From: JARYLZ01 sp964388275
GTDB lineage: Bacteria; Bacteroidota; Ignavibacteria; SZUA-365
DNA: 64,000 nucleotides
Direction: 5' to 3'
NCBI GenBank assembly: GCA_964388275.1
Contig: CAYLZD010000011.1
Location: forward strand, 1-64,000
Shown: in pieces, positions 35,589 to 44,246 of the stretch
How the letters are laid out: each line of letters starts with the position of its first letter
How positions within the stretch are numbered: the stretch's first letter is position 1
Program-made: the position numbers and the translations under genes
The notes under the pieces: model-generated
Database searches by the model: none
What the model was told of the DNA's origin: nothing
Seen by the model: only the letters and a program-made list of their open reading frames with translations

Positions 35589-38476
35589 AAGGCAACGCCA
35601 TACGGATGGCCAACAGGGCTTTCCTGCTGAGAATCCTGCTGCCTGTTTCCCTGACGCTGGTGCTTTTCGTTGTGGCGCTGTTTCAGATAATCATACCGCG
35701 TTTCGAGGAAGTAATACTGGACCGCAAGCGCGAGATGATTCTCGAGCTGACCAGTTCCGCCTGGTCCGGCGCGCAGCATTTTCACCGGCAGGAGTTGCTG
35801 GGCCGTCTGACCCGGCAGGAAGCGCAGGGCCGGGCCATCGAGCAACTGGGCAACCTTCGCTACGGCGATGAGGGCAAGGACTATTTCTGGATCACCGATT
35901 ACGAACCGAGGATGATTTATCACCCATTCCGCGAGGATCTTAACGGCAGGAGTCTGGTGGATTTCAGGGATTCGCGAGGAAAGAAACTTTTCGTAGAAAT
36001 CGTGAACGTGGTCAGGAAACAGGGTGAAGGATACGTCGATTACACCTGGCAGTGGAAGGACGACTCCACCAGGATTGTGCCTAAGCTGTCCTTCGTCAAA
36101 ACCTTCGAGCCGTGGGGCTGGATAATAGGCACCGGCATATATCTGGAGGATGTAAAAGCCGAAATTGCCAGCCTGGAAAAAAGCGTCGTCAATATTTCCA
36201 TTTTCATCACGATCGCCACATCACTTCTGCTGATATTTATTGCGGCGCAGAACCTGAAGAGCGAGCGCAAGCGCATTCAGGCCGAAGAACGCCTGCGGGA
36301 ATCGAAGGAGAAATACGAAGCTCTCGCCGAAACGACCACTGAAGGACTGCTGATGATACTCGACGACGGCGAGTTGCATTACAATAAATCATTGCTGGCC
36401 ATGCTGGGATACCCGGAGACGGAAGCCGGGAAACTTTCACTGCCGGATTTGTTCCAGAACCATGGCTTCGTCGATGCCGGTGAGCTTCGCAATCCTGAAA
36501 CGCTTATCGGCAAAATCGATGCCCATGCGGAAGTGCGGTTGAAACGCGGGGATGGAACATTCATGGACTCGCTCCTGACGGCGTCGCCGATCGACTTGCT
36601 GGGGCGGAAAGGCGTGGTGATTATCGTCAAGGATATCGGCCACCACAAACAGATGGCTGAGGCCCTCGTCGAGAGCAGGGAGCGTTTCCTCTCGCTTACG
36701 AATCGTCTCTCCATTGCGGTTTTCAGGACGGAAGCCGAAAAGGATATGAAAATCCTCGAAGCCAACGCCGCCGCCGCCCGGTTGTTCGGCTTTCGCAGTC
36801 CCGACTTGCTGACCGGCACAACTTTCAGCGAGCGTTTCGACAACCCGCATGCTTTCAAATCCTGCCAGGATGAACTAAACGCTTCCGGCCGGCTGGCAAA
36901 CAGAAAGATACCGATGAAAAAATCGGATAATTCCGATCTTACGGTTGCGCTGTCGATGGCCCTTATCCGGGACGACGAAGGAAACACCGCATTTTGCGAC
37001 TGTCTTGCGGAGGATATCACCGAACCTGCCAGAAAAGTCGCCGACACTTCATCCCTGCTGCTCGACTTGCACGCTCCACTCGTGTTTCTCAACCAGCCCA
37101 TCGCGTCTTACGTCAAGGAACTTGTCACATGCTCCATGGACGAACCCGTGCCCAACGCCGTCAGCATTATTTCGCGGCTGCAAACCGGCGTCGTAACCGT
37201 GATAGATGAGTCAGGGCTGCCGGTCGGCATACTCACGCGCAACGATGTGCTCGAGTCCGCAGAATCGGGAAACCTTCCCGCGGACGAGAAAGTGTCCAGG
37301 ATAATGAGAGCGCCCATTCCTGTTGTCGGCATTACGTCAACCGTGAACGAAGTGCTGCGCAGGTATTCCGTGTCCCATATCAGGCATGTCTGTGTGAAAG
37401 ACGAACAGGGCAGGATTTTCGGCACGCTGAGCATACGCGATATCGGGGATTCGCATCTGCATTCGTACATGCTGTATCTCGAACGTCTGCGTCACGCCGA
37501 TACGGTAGCTGAAGTAAAACACTTCAGAGCAAACCTTCTTGACTACATCGGAATGCTTATCGGGACCGGCACCGCAGCTCCGGTGATAACCCGGGCCGTA
37601 AGCGTGCTGTCGGACTCGATAGTGGAAAAACTGCTCGATCTGGCCATCAGGGATTTGGGACCTCCACCGGCCGCTTTCTGCTTCATAGCGATGGGAAGCG
37701 AAGGAAGATCGGAGCAGACGCTGGTCACGGACCAGGACAATGCCATCGTGTACGCCGACGTGGAAGGCCCTCTTGCCGTTGAAGCCGGAGAGTACTTCGA
37801 AAAACTGGCCGACCGGGTTTGCGATTCTCTCAATACGGCCGGGTATTCGTACTGTAAAGGTGACGTAATGGCGAAAAATCCCCGCTGGCGCCAGTCATTG
37901 AGCGCGTGGAAGGAATACTTCCGGGGCTGGGTGAATGCATCGAGTCCGAAGGATCTTCTGGACGTCAATATCTTTTTCGATTTCCGCTCCGCCTTCGGCG
38001 ACGCGCGCCTCGCCGATGAACTCAGGAATTTCCTGTTCAGATTGTTGTCGGGCAACAACGCATTTTTTGTGTATCTGACGGAAAACGCCTTGAAGGTGAA
38101 ACCGCCCAGGTGGCAGATCAAGTCCGGCGACGATGTCGACATCAAAACCGCGCTGCTGCCGTTGACCGACATGGCGCGTATTTACTCGCTCAAGCACGGC
38201 ATCCGCAGCACGAATACGCTTGAAAGGATAGCCCGCCTTCGCGAGGCCGGTGTCATTTCCGCCTCCGGTTACCGGGATCTGGCCGATACATATGATTTTC
38301 TGATGAGGCTGAGATTCCGGCATCAGGCCATCCAGTTATCGGAAAATGCCGAACCGAGCAACAACATACACGGCTTCAATCTCTCTGAAATCGAAAAGGT
38401 TGCCTTGAGACGAGCCCTGTCACTGATCGAGGATTTTCAGATGAAGCTGAGTCTTGATTTCAAAGGGTCACTATGA
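35585..38476 (+). CDS. Cache-PAS-CBS-DUF294 membrane signalling protein
   Basis: 963 aa with an unusual domain order. Helix 1 at about 14-36; periplasmic sCache_2-like sensor about 40-195 (GKDYFWITDYEPRMIYHP, WGWIIGTGIYLEDV); helix 2 about 202-220; PAS about 245-350; second PAS about 360-480; two CBS motifs about 495-625; a DUF294 nucleotidyltransferase-like domain with GSEGRSEQT (704-712) and DQDNA (718-722); then the DUF294 C-terminal helical domain to the end. DUF294/CBS proteins often neighbour ActP-type symporters. This one adds an external ligand sensor. It may control acetate uptake by nucleotidyl transfer or nucleotide sensing; this is inferred. Confidence 0.85.
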   Translation: MKGNAIRMANRAFLLRILLPVSLTLVLFVVALFQIIIPRFEEVILDRKREMILELTSSAWSGAQHFHRQELLGRLTRQEAQGRAIEQLGNLRYGDEGKDYFWITDYEPRMIYHPFREDLNGRSLVDFRDSRGKKLFVEIVNVVRKQGEGYVDYTWQWKDDSTRIVPKLSFVKTFEPWGWIIGTGIYLEDVKAEIASLEKSVVNISIFITIATSLLLIFIAAQNLKSERKRIQAEERLRESKEKYEALAETTTEGLLMILDDGELHYNKSLLAMLGYPETEAGKLSLPDLFQNHGFVDAGELRNPETLIGKIDAHAEVRLKRGDGTFMDSLLTASPIDLLGRKGVVIIVKDIGHHKQMAEALVESRERFLSLTNRLSIAVFRTEAEKDMKILEANAAAARLFGFRSPDLLTGTTFSERFDNPHAFKSCQDELNASGRLANRKIPMKKSDNSDLTVALSMALIRDDEGNTAFCDCLAEDITEPARKVADTSSLLLDLHAPLVFLNQPIASYVKELVTCSMDEPVPNAVSIISRLQTGVVTVIDESGLPVGILTRNDVLESAESGNLPADEKVSRIMRAPIPVVGITSTVNEVLRRYSVSHIRHVCVKDEQGRIFGTLSIRDIGDSHLHSYMLYLERLRHADTVAEVKHFRANLLDYIGMLIGTGTAAPVITRAVSVLSDSIVEKLLDLAIRDLGPPPAAFCFIAMGSEGRSEQTLVTDQDNAIVYADVEGPLAVEAGEYFEKLADRVCDSLNTAGYSYCKGDVMAKNPRWRQSLSAWKEYFRGWVNASSPKDLLDVNIFFDFRSAFGDARLADELRNFLFRLLSGNNAFFVYLTENALKVKPPRWQIKSGDDVDIKTALLPLTDMARIYSLKHGIRSTNTLERIARLREAGVISASGYRDLADTYDFLMRLRFRHQAIQLSENAEPSNNIHGFNLSEIEKVALRRALSLIEDFQMKLSLDFKGSL

Positions 38477-38584
38477 ACCGGGCCATGTCATGCAGCGCCA
38501 ATTCTCCAATCCTTGCACTGGCGGGGCGAAGCGTTCGGTGCTTCAGGTTTAAGATTGCATAATCCGACACTCTTGGAGGTTTTC

Positions 38585-39358
38585 ATGAATATCCGCTTTT
38601 ACATCCTATGCTATCGTACCGAAGCATTGGTGGCTTCGCATCTCCCGCCGGAGGAGTTCGGCCGATACATGGCAGTGGGCACAAACAAGAATACGCGCGG
38701 GAACGTGCTCTTTCTCGAGATCGATACCCCGCCGAAAGACGATTACTTCCGTTTATCGGATATTGAACACCGATGTGTTCCGCATGTCGACGGAGGACCG
38801 AAGAGAAGCAAATACGTGTCCATATACCGGGTGCTGGAGCACATCGACCTTTCATTGATAGGCAAACTCTGGCTCTGCACCGCGGACGGCAGGGTACTCG
38901 GTTTGGATCCGCAGAAGTACGAGGAAGATTATGCATCGCCGGGTCCGAACCTGTACGGCGAATTGTGTCCGGTTTCACCGCTTGTGGTATCGGCGTTGTC
39001 GCCCACTGCTTTCCTCAAATTCATGACGGAGCCGGATAATCCTGTGAATGTGCCGAAGCTGTTTTTCGTCGACATGCTTCTGGACCGGGACGAGTCCGGA
39101 GCGTTGGCGGGTTACCTCCCATATCCGGAACCCGCCCATATCATCGACTGCATAAACGATCTCGAAAGAGGACCCGGAAAGCCTACAAAGACCGTATCCC
39201 GCACACCGCGGCATCGCGGGTTTTTCCGGACGATACGGCGCGGTTTCTATCTCGGCGGGCGGGAGGGAATAATGTTCTACAGATTTCCCGACCTGCGAGA
39301 GTTGGAGGTCAAGCACAGCCAGTGGTGGAGATCGGCTTCCGAAAGTTTGATTTCCTGA
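38585..39358 (+). CDS. hypothetical protein
   Basis: 257 aa from the ATG at 38585, following TTGGAGGTTTTC. I do not recognise the family. It begins MNIRFYILCYRTEALVASHL, has no signal peptide or membrane helix, and has an even mix of charged and hydrophobic residues, as for a soluble cytoplasmic protein. Conserved-looking segments are GKLWLCTADGRVLGLDPQKY and FFVDMLLDRDESG. The C-terminus has an Arg-rich stretch (RTPRHRGFFRTIRRGF). It stands between the sensor gene and the pyrophosphatase; a CATAAT box at 38558-38563 may belong to its own promoter. Confidence 0.7.
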   Translation: MNIRFYILCYRTEALVASHLPPEEFGRYMAVGTNKNTRGNVLFLEIDTPPKDDYFRLSDIEHRCVPHVDGGPKRSKYVSIYRVLEHIDLSLIGKLWLCTADGRVLGLDPQKYEEDYASPGPNLYGELCPVSPLVVSALSPTAFLKFMTEPDNPVNVPKLFFVDMLLDRDESGALAGYLPYPEPAHIIDCINDLERGPGKPTKTVSRTPRHRGFFRTIRRGFYLGGREGIMFYRFPDLRELEVKHSQWWRSASESLIS

Positions 39359-39439
39359 TCGTTTTACCCTGTAGGCCGAAGCGGCAATTAATCAATTGGT
39401 CAACGAAAAGCAACATTATCCGGGGCATCGACGAGTATC

Positions 39440-42016
39440 ATGAGCAGATTCATCCTGTCAGTTCTCAACGGATTCCGTTCGAGCCGCTGTTTTCTTCGTT
39501 CCCGCGCCTCAAGGCGTCTTCTCCTGGTTTCCATGGCTGTATTCTTCGGAGGCGCCATGTTGTGGGGACAGATTTACGGAGCGCCGCATGGTGAAGAGCC
39601 GGGAAGTTTTATTCCATTCGGATTGTTTTCCGATCCGAAATACGACGCAATCGAAATAATCAGCCTGCTTGCGGTATTGGGTACCGCAGTGGCTGGTTTA
39701 TTGTACGCGCTTCTGCTGGTGGGCCAGGTCAGGCGCGCCGAATCCGGCACAAAAAAGATGCAGGAGATAGCCGCGGCCGTCAGGGAAGGCTCTGACGCGT
39801 ATCTCCGCGCGCAGTTCAGGCGTGTAGGGCCGTTGATTGCTATCATCACGGTCCTGCTTTTCATAACCTTCACGGGTAGCGAGGAAGCTTTCCGCTGGGG
39901 CCGGGCCGGTGCGTTTCTTCTGGGCGCCTTGTTCAGCTGGACGGTGGGATTCGTTGGAATGCGCCTCGCAACGACCGGCAACCTGCGTGTTGCCAGCGCC
40001 GCCACCCGAAGCTACGGGGAAGCTCTGCAGCTGGGTTACAGGACAGGCACCATCACAGGCATGCTGACCGACGGTCTCGGTCTCCTGGGCGGGACCTTGA
40101 TTTTCCTGGCATACGGCGAACAGGCGTACGAAGCTCTGTTGGGTTTCGGTTTCGGAGGCACGCTGCTGGCCTTATTCATGCGCGTGGGTGGAGGCATTTA
40201 CACGAAGGCGGCCGACGTCGGCGCCGATCTCGTGGGCAAGATCGAGCACGACATTCCGGAGGACGATCCGCGTAACGCAGCGACGATAGCCGACAACGTG
40301 GGGGACAACGTGGGCGACTGCGCGGGCATGGCGGCGGACATATTCGAAAGTTACGAGGTCACGATCGTCGCGGCGATGATACTCGGCATGGCAAGTTTCG
40401 GACACAAGGGTGTTATATTCCCGCTCCTCGTCCGGGGGATCGGCGTGCTGGGATCCATCATAAGCACTTACACTGTGCGCGCCGGAGCGAACGACACTTC
40501 GGACACGGCGCTGCGTTCCGTCCACCGCGGTTTCTGGATCGGTTCCGTATTGAGCATCGCCGGATTTTTCGCCCTTGCCTTCGCATACCTGCGTTTCGAT
40601 CCGACATATTTTTTGACTAACCCGATGGCCGCGGCAGGATTCCCGGACGGTCTGCCCGCGGCGCTGCCCGTCTGGGCCAATTTCGGCGTGCCCGGCCTGG
40701 ATCTCAGGCCGGCTCTGACGTGTCTTGTCGGAGTCTTTCTGGCCATCGCCCTGAACAAGGTGACGAGCTATTTCACGCATACCGGGCACGCCCCTGTCAG
40801 GAGCCTGGCGAAATCATGCAGCACAGGTCACGCCACGAACATCATACAGGGATTCGCCGTCGGCTACGAGAGCACGGTCGCCACGATCGGGATCATCGCC
40901 GTGGCGATACTGCTCTCCGTGCTGGTGTACTCGGGCGCGCCTCCTCTGTTCGTGTCGTATGGAATAGCCATGACCGGCATAGGAATGCTTACTCTGACCG
41001 GAAACACCATTTCGATGGACGTTTTCGGACCGGTAGCCGATAACGCGAACGGGATCGGGGAGATGGGATACGAACCGGAGAAAATGGAGCGCGAAGCGCC
41101 GGGGAGCTACAATCGCGCGAGAAAAATTCTGGCGGATCTCGACGCCGTCGGCAACACGACGAAAGCAGAAACGAAAGGGATAGCCATAGGATCGGCCGTG
41201 ATCGCCGCGGTGTCGCTGTTTGCCAGTTTCATAGCGGTGATCGCCGTGGGCTCGGAAGAGAATATTCCATCGATGACGGCACAGCAGTTCATCGAGGTCG
41301 GCGGCAAATTAACCGTTGCCGATCCGATTGTATTTATCGGCCTTCTGATCGGCGGGGCGATTCCTTTCCTTTTCAGCAGCATGCTGATTCGAGCGGTGGG
41401 ACGGGCGGCATCGTGGATAGTGAAAGAATGTCGCGAGCAATTCAGCGACGCCGAAATCTGGGCGGGCACCAAGAAGCCGGATTACGGGCGCGTTGTGGAC
41501 ATATGCACAAGCACCGCGCAGAAGGAACTCATCGGTCCGGGATTTCTCGCCATCGCCGCCCCGCTGTTGATCGGCTTTCTGCTGGGTCCTTATGCTCTCG
41601 GAGGATTTCTGGCGGGGATGATATTGGTCGGGCAGCTGCTGGCCGTATTCATGTCCAATGCCGGCGGCGCATGGGACAATGCAAAAAAGATGATTGAGGA
41701 CGGCGTATACGGAGGCAAAGGATCAGAAGCGCACAAGGCGGCGGTAACCGGCGACACTGTGGGAGATCCATTGAAAGATACCGCCGGACCGGCGATAAAC
41801 CCCTTGATAAAGGTGATGAACATGGCCAGCCTGCTGACGCTCGGTTTGATTCTGCAATTCAATGCGATTTCTCCTCACGGCGGGGACGCGGGCACGACCT
41901 GGGCATTGCGGATCATCGGCGGTCTTGCGGCGCTGATATGCGCTATTGCGATCGCTTGGGCGGTCTGGCAGAGCAAGCGCGAGGGCGCTTCAATCGACGA
42001 ATTGCAGAAGCAGTAG
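39440..42016 (+). CDS. hppA: membrane H+-translocating pyrophosphatase
   Basis: 858 aa, about 16 membrane helices. Hydrolyses pyrophosphate to pump ions across the membrane. Signature GGGIYTKAADVGADLVGKIE, then DDPRNAATIADNVGDNVGD (substrate aspartates) and the C-terminal GDTVGDPLKDTAGPAINPL. Residue Lys575 in GNTTKAETKG marks the potassium-independent, proton-pumping subclass (the potassium-dependent class has Ala there). It is longer than the usual about 700 aa, with an extra N-terminal segment including a hydrophobic MAVFFGGAMLWGQIYG stretch; that extension could be partly a start-choice effect. Single gene. Confidence 0.95.
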   Translation: MSRFILSVLNGFRSSRCFLRSRASRRLLLVSMAVFFGGAMLWGQIYGAPHGEEPGSFIPFGLFSDPKYDAIEIISLLAVLGTAVAGLLYALLLVGQVRRAESGTKKMQEIAAAVREGSDAYLRAQFRRVGPLIAIITVLLFITFTGSEEAFRWGRAGAFLLGALFSWTVGFVGMRLATTGNLRVASAATRSYGEALQLGYRTGTITGMLTDGLGLLGGTLIFLAYGEQAYEALLGFGFGGTLLALFMRVGGGIYTKAADVGADLVGKIEHDIPEDDPRNAATIADNVGDNVGDCAGMAADIFESYEVTIVAAMILGMASFGHKGVIFPLLVRGIGVLGSIISTYTVRAGANDTSDTALRSVHRGFWIGSVLSIAGFFALAFAYLRFDPTYFLTNPMAAAGFPDGLPAALPVWANFGVPGLDLRPALTCLVGVFLAIALNKVTSYFTHTGHAPVRSLAKSCSTGHATNIIQGFAVGYESTVATIGIIAVAILLSVLVYSGAPPLFVSYGIAMTGIGMLTLTGNTISMDVFGPVADNANGIGEMGYEPEKMEREAPGSYNRARKILADLDAVGNTTKAETKGIAIGSAVIAAVSLFASFIAVIAVGSEENIPSMTAQQFIEVGGKLTVADPIVFIGLLIGGAIPFLFSSMLIRAVGRAASWIVKECREQFSDAEIWAGTKKPDYGRVVDICTSTAQKELIGPGFLAIAAPLLIGFLLGPYALGGFLAGMILVGQLLAVFMSNAGGAWDNAKKMIEDGVYGGKGSEAHKAAVTGDTVGDPLKDTAGPAINPLIKVMNMASLLTLGLILQFNAISPHGGDAGTTWALRIIGGLAALICAIAIAWAVWQSKREGASIDELQKQ

Positions 42017-42097
42017 ACAGACGCTTCTCGGAAGCGGAGGCATAGCACACTGGATATAAAGCAACGGTCTTACCCGGAGAGTGAAAGACGGGCGGTT

Positions 42098-43444
42098 TTG
42101 GCGGTTTCATGTGCAGCTTCCTTCATGACGCCGTTCATGAGTTCCTCCGTCGCCGTTGCCCTGCCCGAGATAGAGCGCGAACTTTCGCTTTCCGCAGTAT
42201 CGATGAGCTGGGTAGCCGGAGCATATCTGCTTTCGGCGGCTGCGTTTCTTCTGCCTTTCGGCAGACTCGCCGACATACGCGGACGAAAGCGGATATTTCT
42301 ACTTGGTTTGCTGGTGCACTCCCTCTCCTCGATACTGACCGTCGCAGCGACGGGAGCTGGCCTGCTCATTTCGGCCCGGGCGCTGCAAGGCATAGGCGGG
42401 GGTATGATATTCGGAACGGGAGTAGCGATACTCGTGTCGGCATTTCCGCCGGAACGACGCGGGCGGATGCTGGGTCTCAATGTAGCAGCGGTCTATATAG
42501 GACTCTCACTCGGGCCGTTCTGCGGGGGAATTCTGACGCACGCGTTCGGATGGCGAAGCATATTTATCGCAGCCGCCGGAATCGGAGCGGTCACGATCGC
42601 GATCACAGTCAAGATGCTTAAAACCGAATGGACGGAAGCGCTGGGCGAAAGTTTCGATCTGGTGGGATCGTTCGTTTACTGTGCCGCATTGACGGCGCTC
42701 ATGCTCGGATTTACGGCGCTTCCCGGTTTCACCGGCGCCGTGTTGATCACAATCGGAACCCTGTTGCTGATCGGTTTCCTCGTCATCGAGTCAAGGATGA
42801 ACAACGCTTTGCTTGATGTATCCTTGCTCGTCAGGAATCGAGTATTCGCATTCTCGAACCTTGCCGCCCTGATCAATTACAGCGCGACTTTCGCCGTGAC
42901 GTTTCTGATGAGTTTGTATCTCCAGCATGTGCGAGGTTTTGATCCGACGGAGGCGGGTATCATCCTTGCCTCTCAACCGGTCGTGATGGCGATCTTTTCG
43001 CCGATAGCGGGGCGCATTTCGGACAGGATCGAACCGAGGATCGTTGCCTCGGCCGGCATGTTGATTATCGCGATCGGTTTGAGTTTTTTCACTTTCGTAA
43101 CGGAAATAACAGGGATAACGACTCTAATATCGCTATTAGCCCTGCTTGGTTTCGGATTCGCCCTGTTTTCATCTCCCAATACGAATGCGGTGATGAGTTC
43201 AGTTGAACGCAAATCCTACGGTGTAGCGTCATCGACGCTCGGAACGATGAGGCTCAGCGGGCAGATGTTAAGCATGGGTGTGGTGATACTCGTTTTCGGT
43301 TCGAAGTTGGGAAATGCCCGCATCACACCCCGGCAGCATGTGCCTTTCATGGATGGATTGCACGCCTTATTCGTGATTTTCACCGTGTTATCGTTGATCG
43401 GTGTTTTCGCGTCCATGGTGCGCGGGGATATGAAGCGGGGATGA
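42098..43444 (+). CDS. MFS transporter, drug-efflux type
   Basis: 448 aa counted from a TTG at 42098. Major facilitator with 12-14 helices; motif A-like GRLADIRGRKRIFLLG after helix 2, RALQGIGGGMIFG, and motif C-like YIGLSLGPFCGGILTHAFGWR, as in EmrB/DHA-type exporters. The substrate is unknown. The frame remains open upstream: a CTG at 42050 lies nine bases after GCGGAGG and adds DIKQRSYPESERRAV, a normal positively charged N-terminus before helix 1. The true start may be that CTG. Confidence 0.85.
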   Translation: MAVSCAASFMTPFMSSSVAVALPEIERELSLSAVSMSWVAGAYLLSAAAFLLPFGRLADIRGRKRIFLLGLLVHSLSSILTVAATGAGLLISARALQGIGGGMIFGTGVAILVSAFPPERRGRMLGLNVAAVYIGLSLGPFCGGILTHAFGWRSIFIAAAGIGAVTIAITVKMLKTEWTEALGESFDLVGSFVYCAALTALMLGFTALPGFTGAVLITIGTLLLIGFLVIESRMNNALLDVSLLVRNRVFAFSNLAALINYSATFAVTFLMSLYLQHVRGFDPTEAGIILASQPVVMAIFSPIAGRISDRIEPRIVASAGMLIIAIGLSFFTFVTEITGITTLISLLALLGFGFALFSSPNTNAVMSSVERKSYGVASSTLGTMRLSGQMLSMGVVILVFGSKLGNARITPRQHVPFMDGLHALFVIFTVLSLIGVFASMVRGDMKRG

Positions 43445-43500
43445 GAGGGTAGGGGTTGGGAACATGATGGTGGCGAGGAGCGTATAAGCCTCTCCAATTC

Positions 43501-43554
43501 CTTCAAGAGATGTCATATCTTGAAGACATGTCATCCCTTGAAGATTTGTCATCA
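43501..43554 (+). repeat. three tandem 18-bp repeats (REP-like)
   Basis: Copies at 43501, 43519 and 43537: CTTCAAGAGATGTCATAT, CTTGAAGACATGTCATCC, CTTGAAGATTTGTCATCA. The period is exactly 18. The first copy plus the start of the second folds into an 11-bp stem with one mismatch and a 3-base loop (43501-43525). It sits directly before the REP-associated transposase gene. Related fragments (GACATGT at 44166, ATGTCCCTTGGAGAG at 44197) occur just after that gene. Confidence 0.7.
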
Positions 43555-43566
43555 CTATTGTATAAA
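43538..43566 (+). promoter_or_regulatory. candidate promoter of the transposase gene
   Basis: TTGAAG (43538-43543), 17 bases, TATAAA (43561-43566). The -35 lies inside the third 18-bp repeat, so a protein binding the repeat would occlude the promoter. Confidence 0.4.
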
Positions 43567-43576
43567 GGGAGAATTC

Positions 43577-44167
43577 ATGGCGAACCACCAAAAACTCCGC
43601 CCCGGACACTATTACCATATCTACAACCGTGGCAATAATCGCGAGAACCTCTTTCGCGAACCCAGGAACTACCACTTCTTCCTCCTGCGCTATCTCGAAC
43701 ACGTTTCACCTTTCGCCGATACTCTTGCCTATTGCCTGCTGATCAATCATTTCCACTTCATCGTCAAAATCCGTTGCCATGTCGATGGACTGCACCCGCC
43801 TCTCGAAGTTAATCCGAAATCTGCATCGCGCGCATTCGCCAATTTCTTCATCAGCTACGCCCGCTCGTTCAATAACCTCTATGACAGAACCGGCGCATTG
43901 TTCCAAAGACCTTTCGGCAGACGGGAAATCAAATCACCGGAAGCGCTAAGGAAAGCCTTGCTCTATGTCCATGCCAATCCCATGAAGCATGGATTCACAG
44001 AAGACTTCGCTTCATTCAAGTGGTCTTCCTACAGGACGCTCGATAATTACTGGAGCACTTTCCTCGATCGGGATTCGGTCATGGATCTGATGGGCGGTCG
44101 GGATCAGTTCCGTTTGTTCCATAAAGAAGCCGGAAATCCGGCATTGTCGGCGCTGCTGCGCTGCTGA
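43577..44167 (+). CDS. REP-associated tyrosine transposase (RAYT, IS200-like)
   Basis: 196 aa from the ATG at 43577 after AAAGGGAGAATTC. Y1 HUH single-strand transposase: N-terminal RPGHYYHIYNRGNNRENLF, HUH motif His58-Phe-His60 in LLINHFHFIVK, likely nucleophile Tyr94 in FISYARSFNNLYDRTGALFQRPF, and YVHANPMKHGF. Such genes act on REP hairpins and are often domesticated single copies. Short 18-bp repeats before it and fragments after it could be its recognition elements. No terminal inverted repeats of a classical IS are seen. Confidence 0.9.
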   Translation: MANHQKLRPGHYYHIYNRGNNRENLFREPRNYHFFLLRYLEHVSPFADTLAYCLLINHFHFIVKIRCHVDGLHPPLEVNPKSASRAFANFFISYARSFNNLYDRTGALFQRPFGRREIKSPEALRKALLYVHANPMKHGFTEDFASFKWSSYRTLDNYWSTFLDRDSVMDLMGGRDQFRLFHKEAGNPALSALLRC

Positions 44168-44246
44168 CATGTAACGGATTCACCACTCCCGGCGATATGT
44201 CCCTTGGAGAGTCTCCGGCTCGACGCGATTCAGTTGCCTGTTGATT

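Noticed and set aside
43501..43554. Tandem repeats considered as a CRISPR array
   Set aside because: The copies are directly adjacent without spacers, only three in number and only 18 bases long; no cas genes are near.
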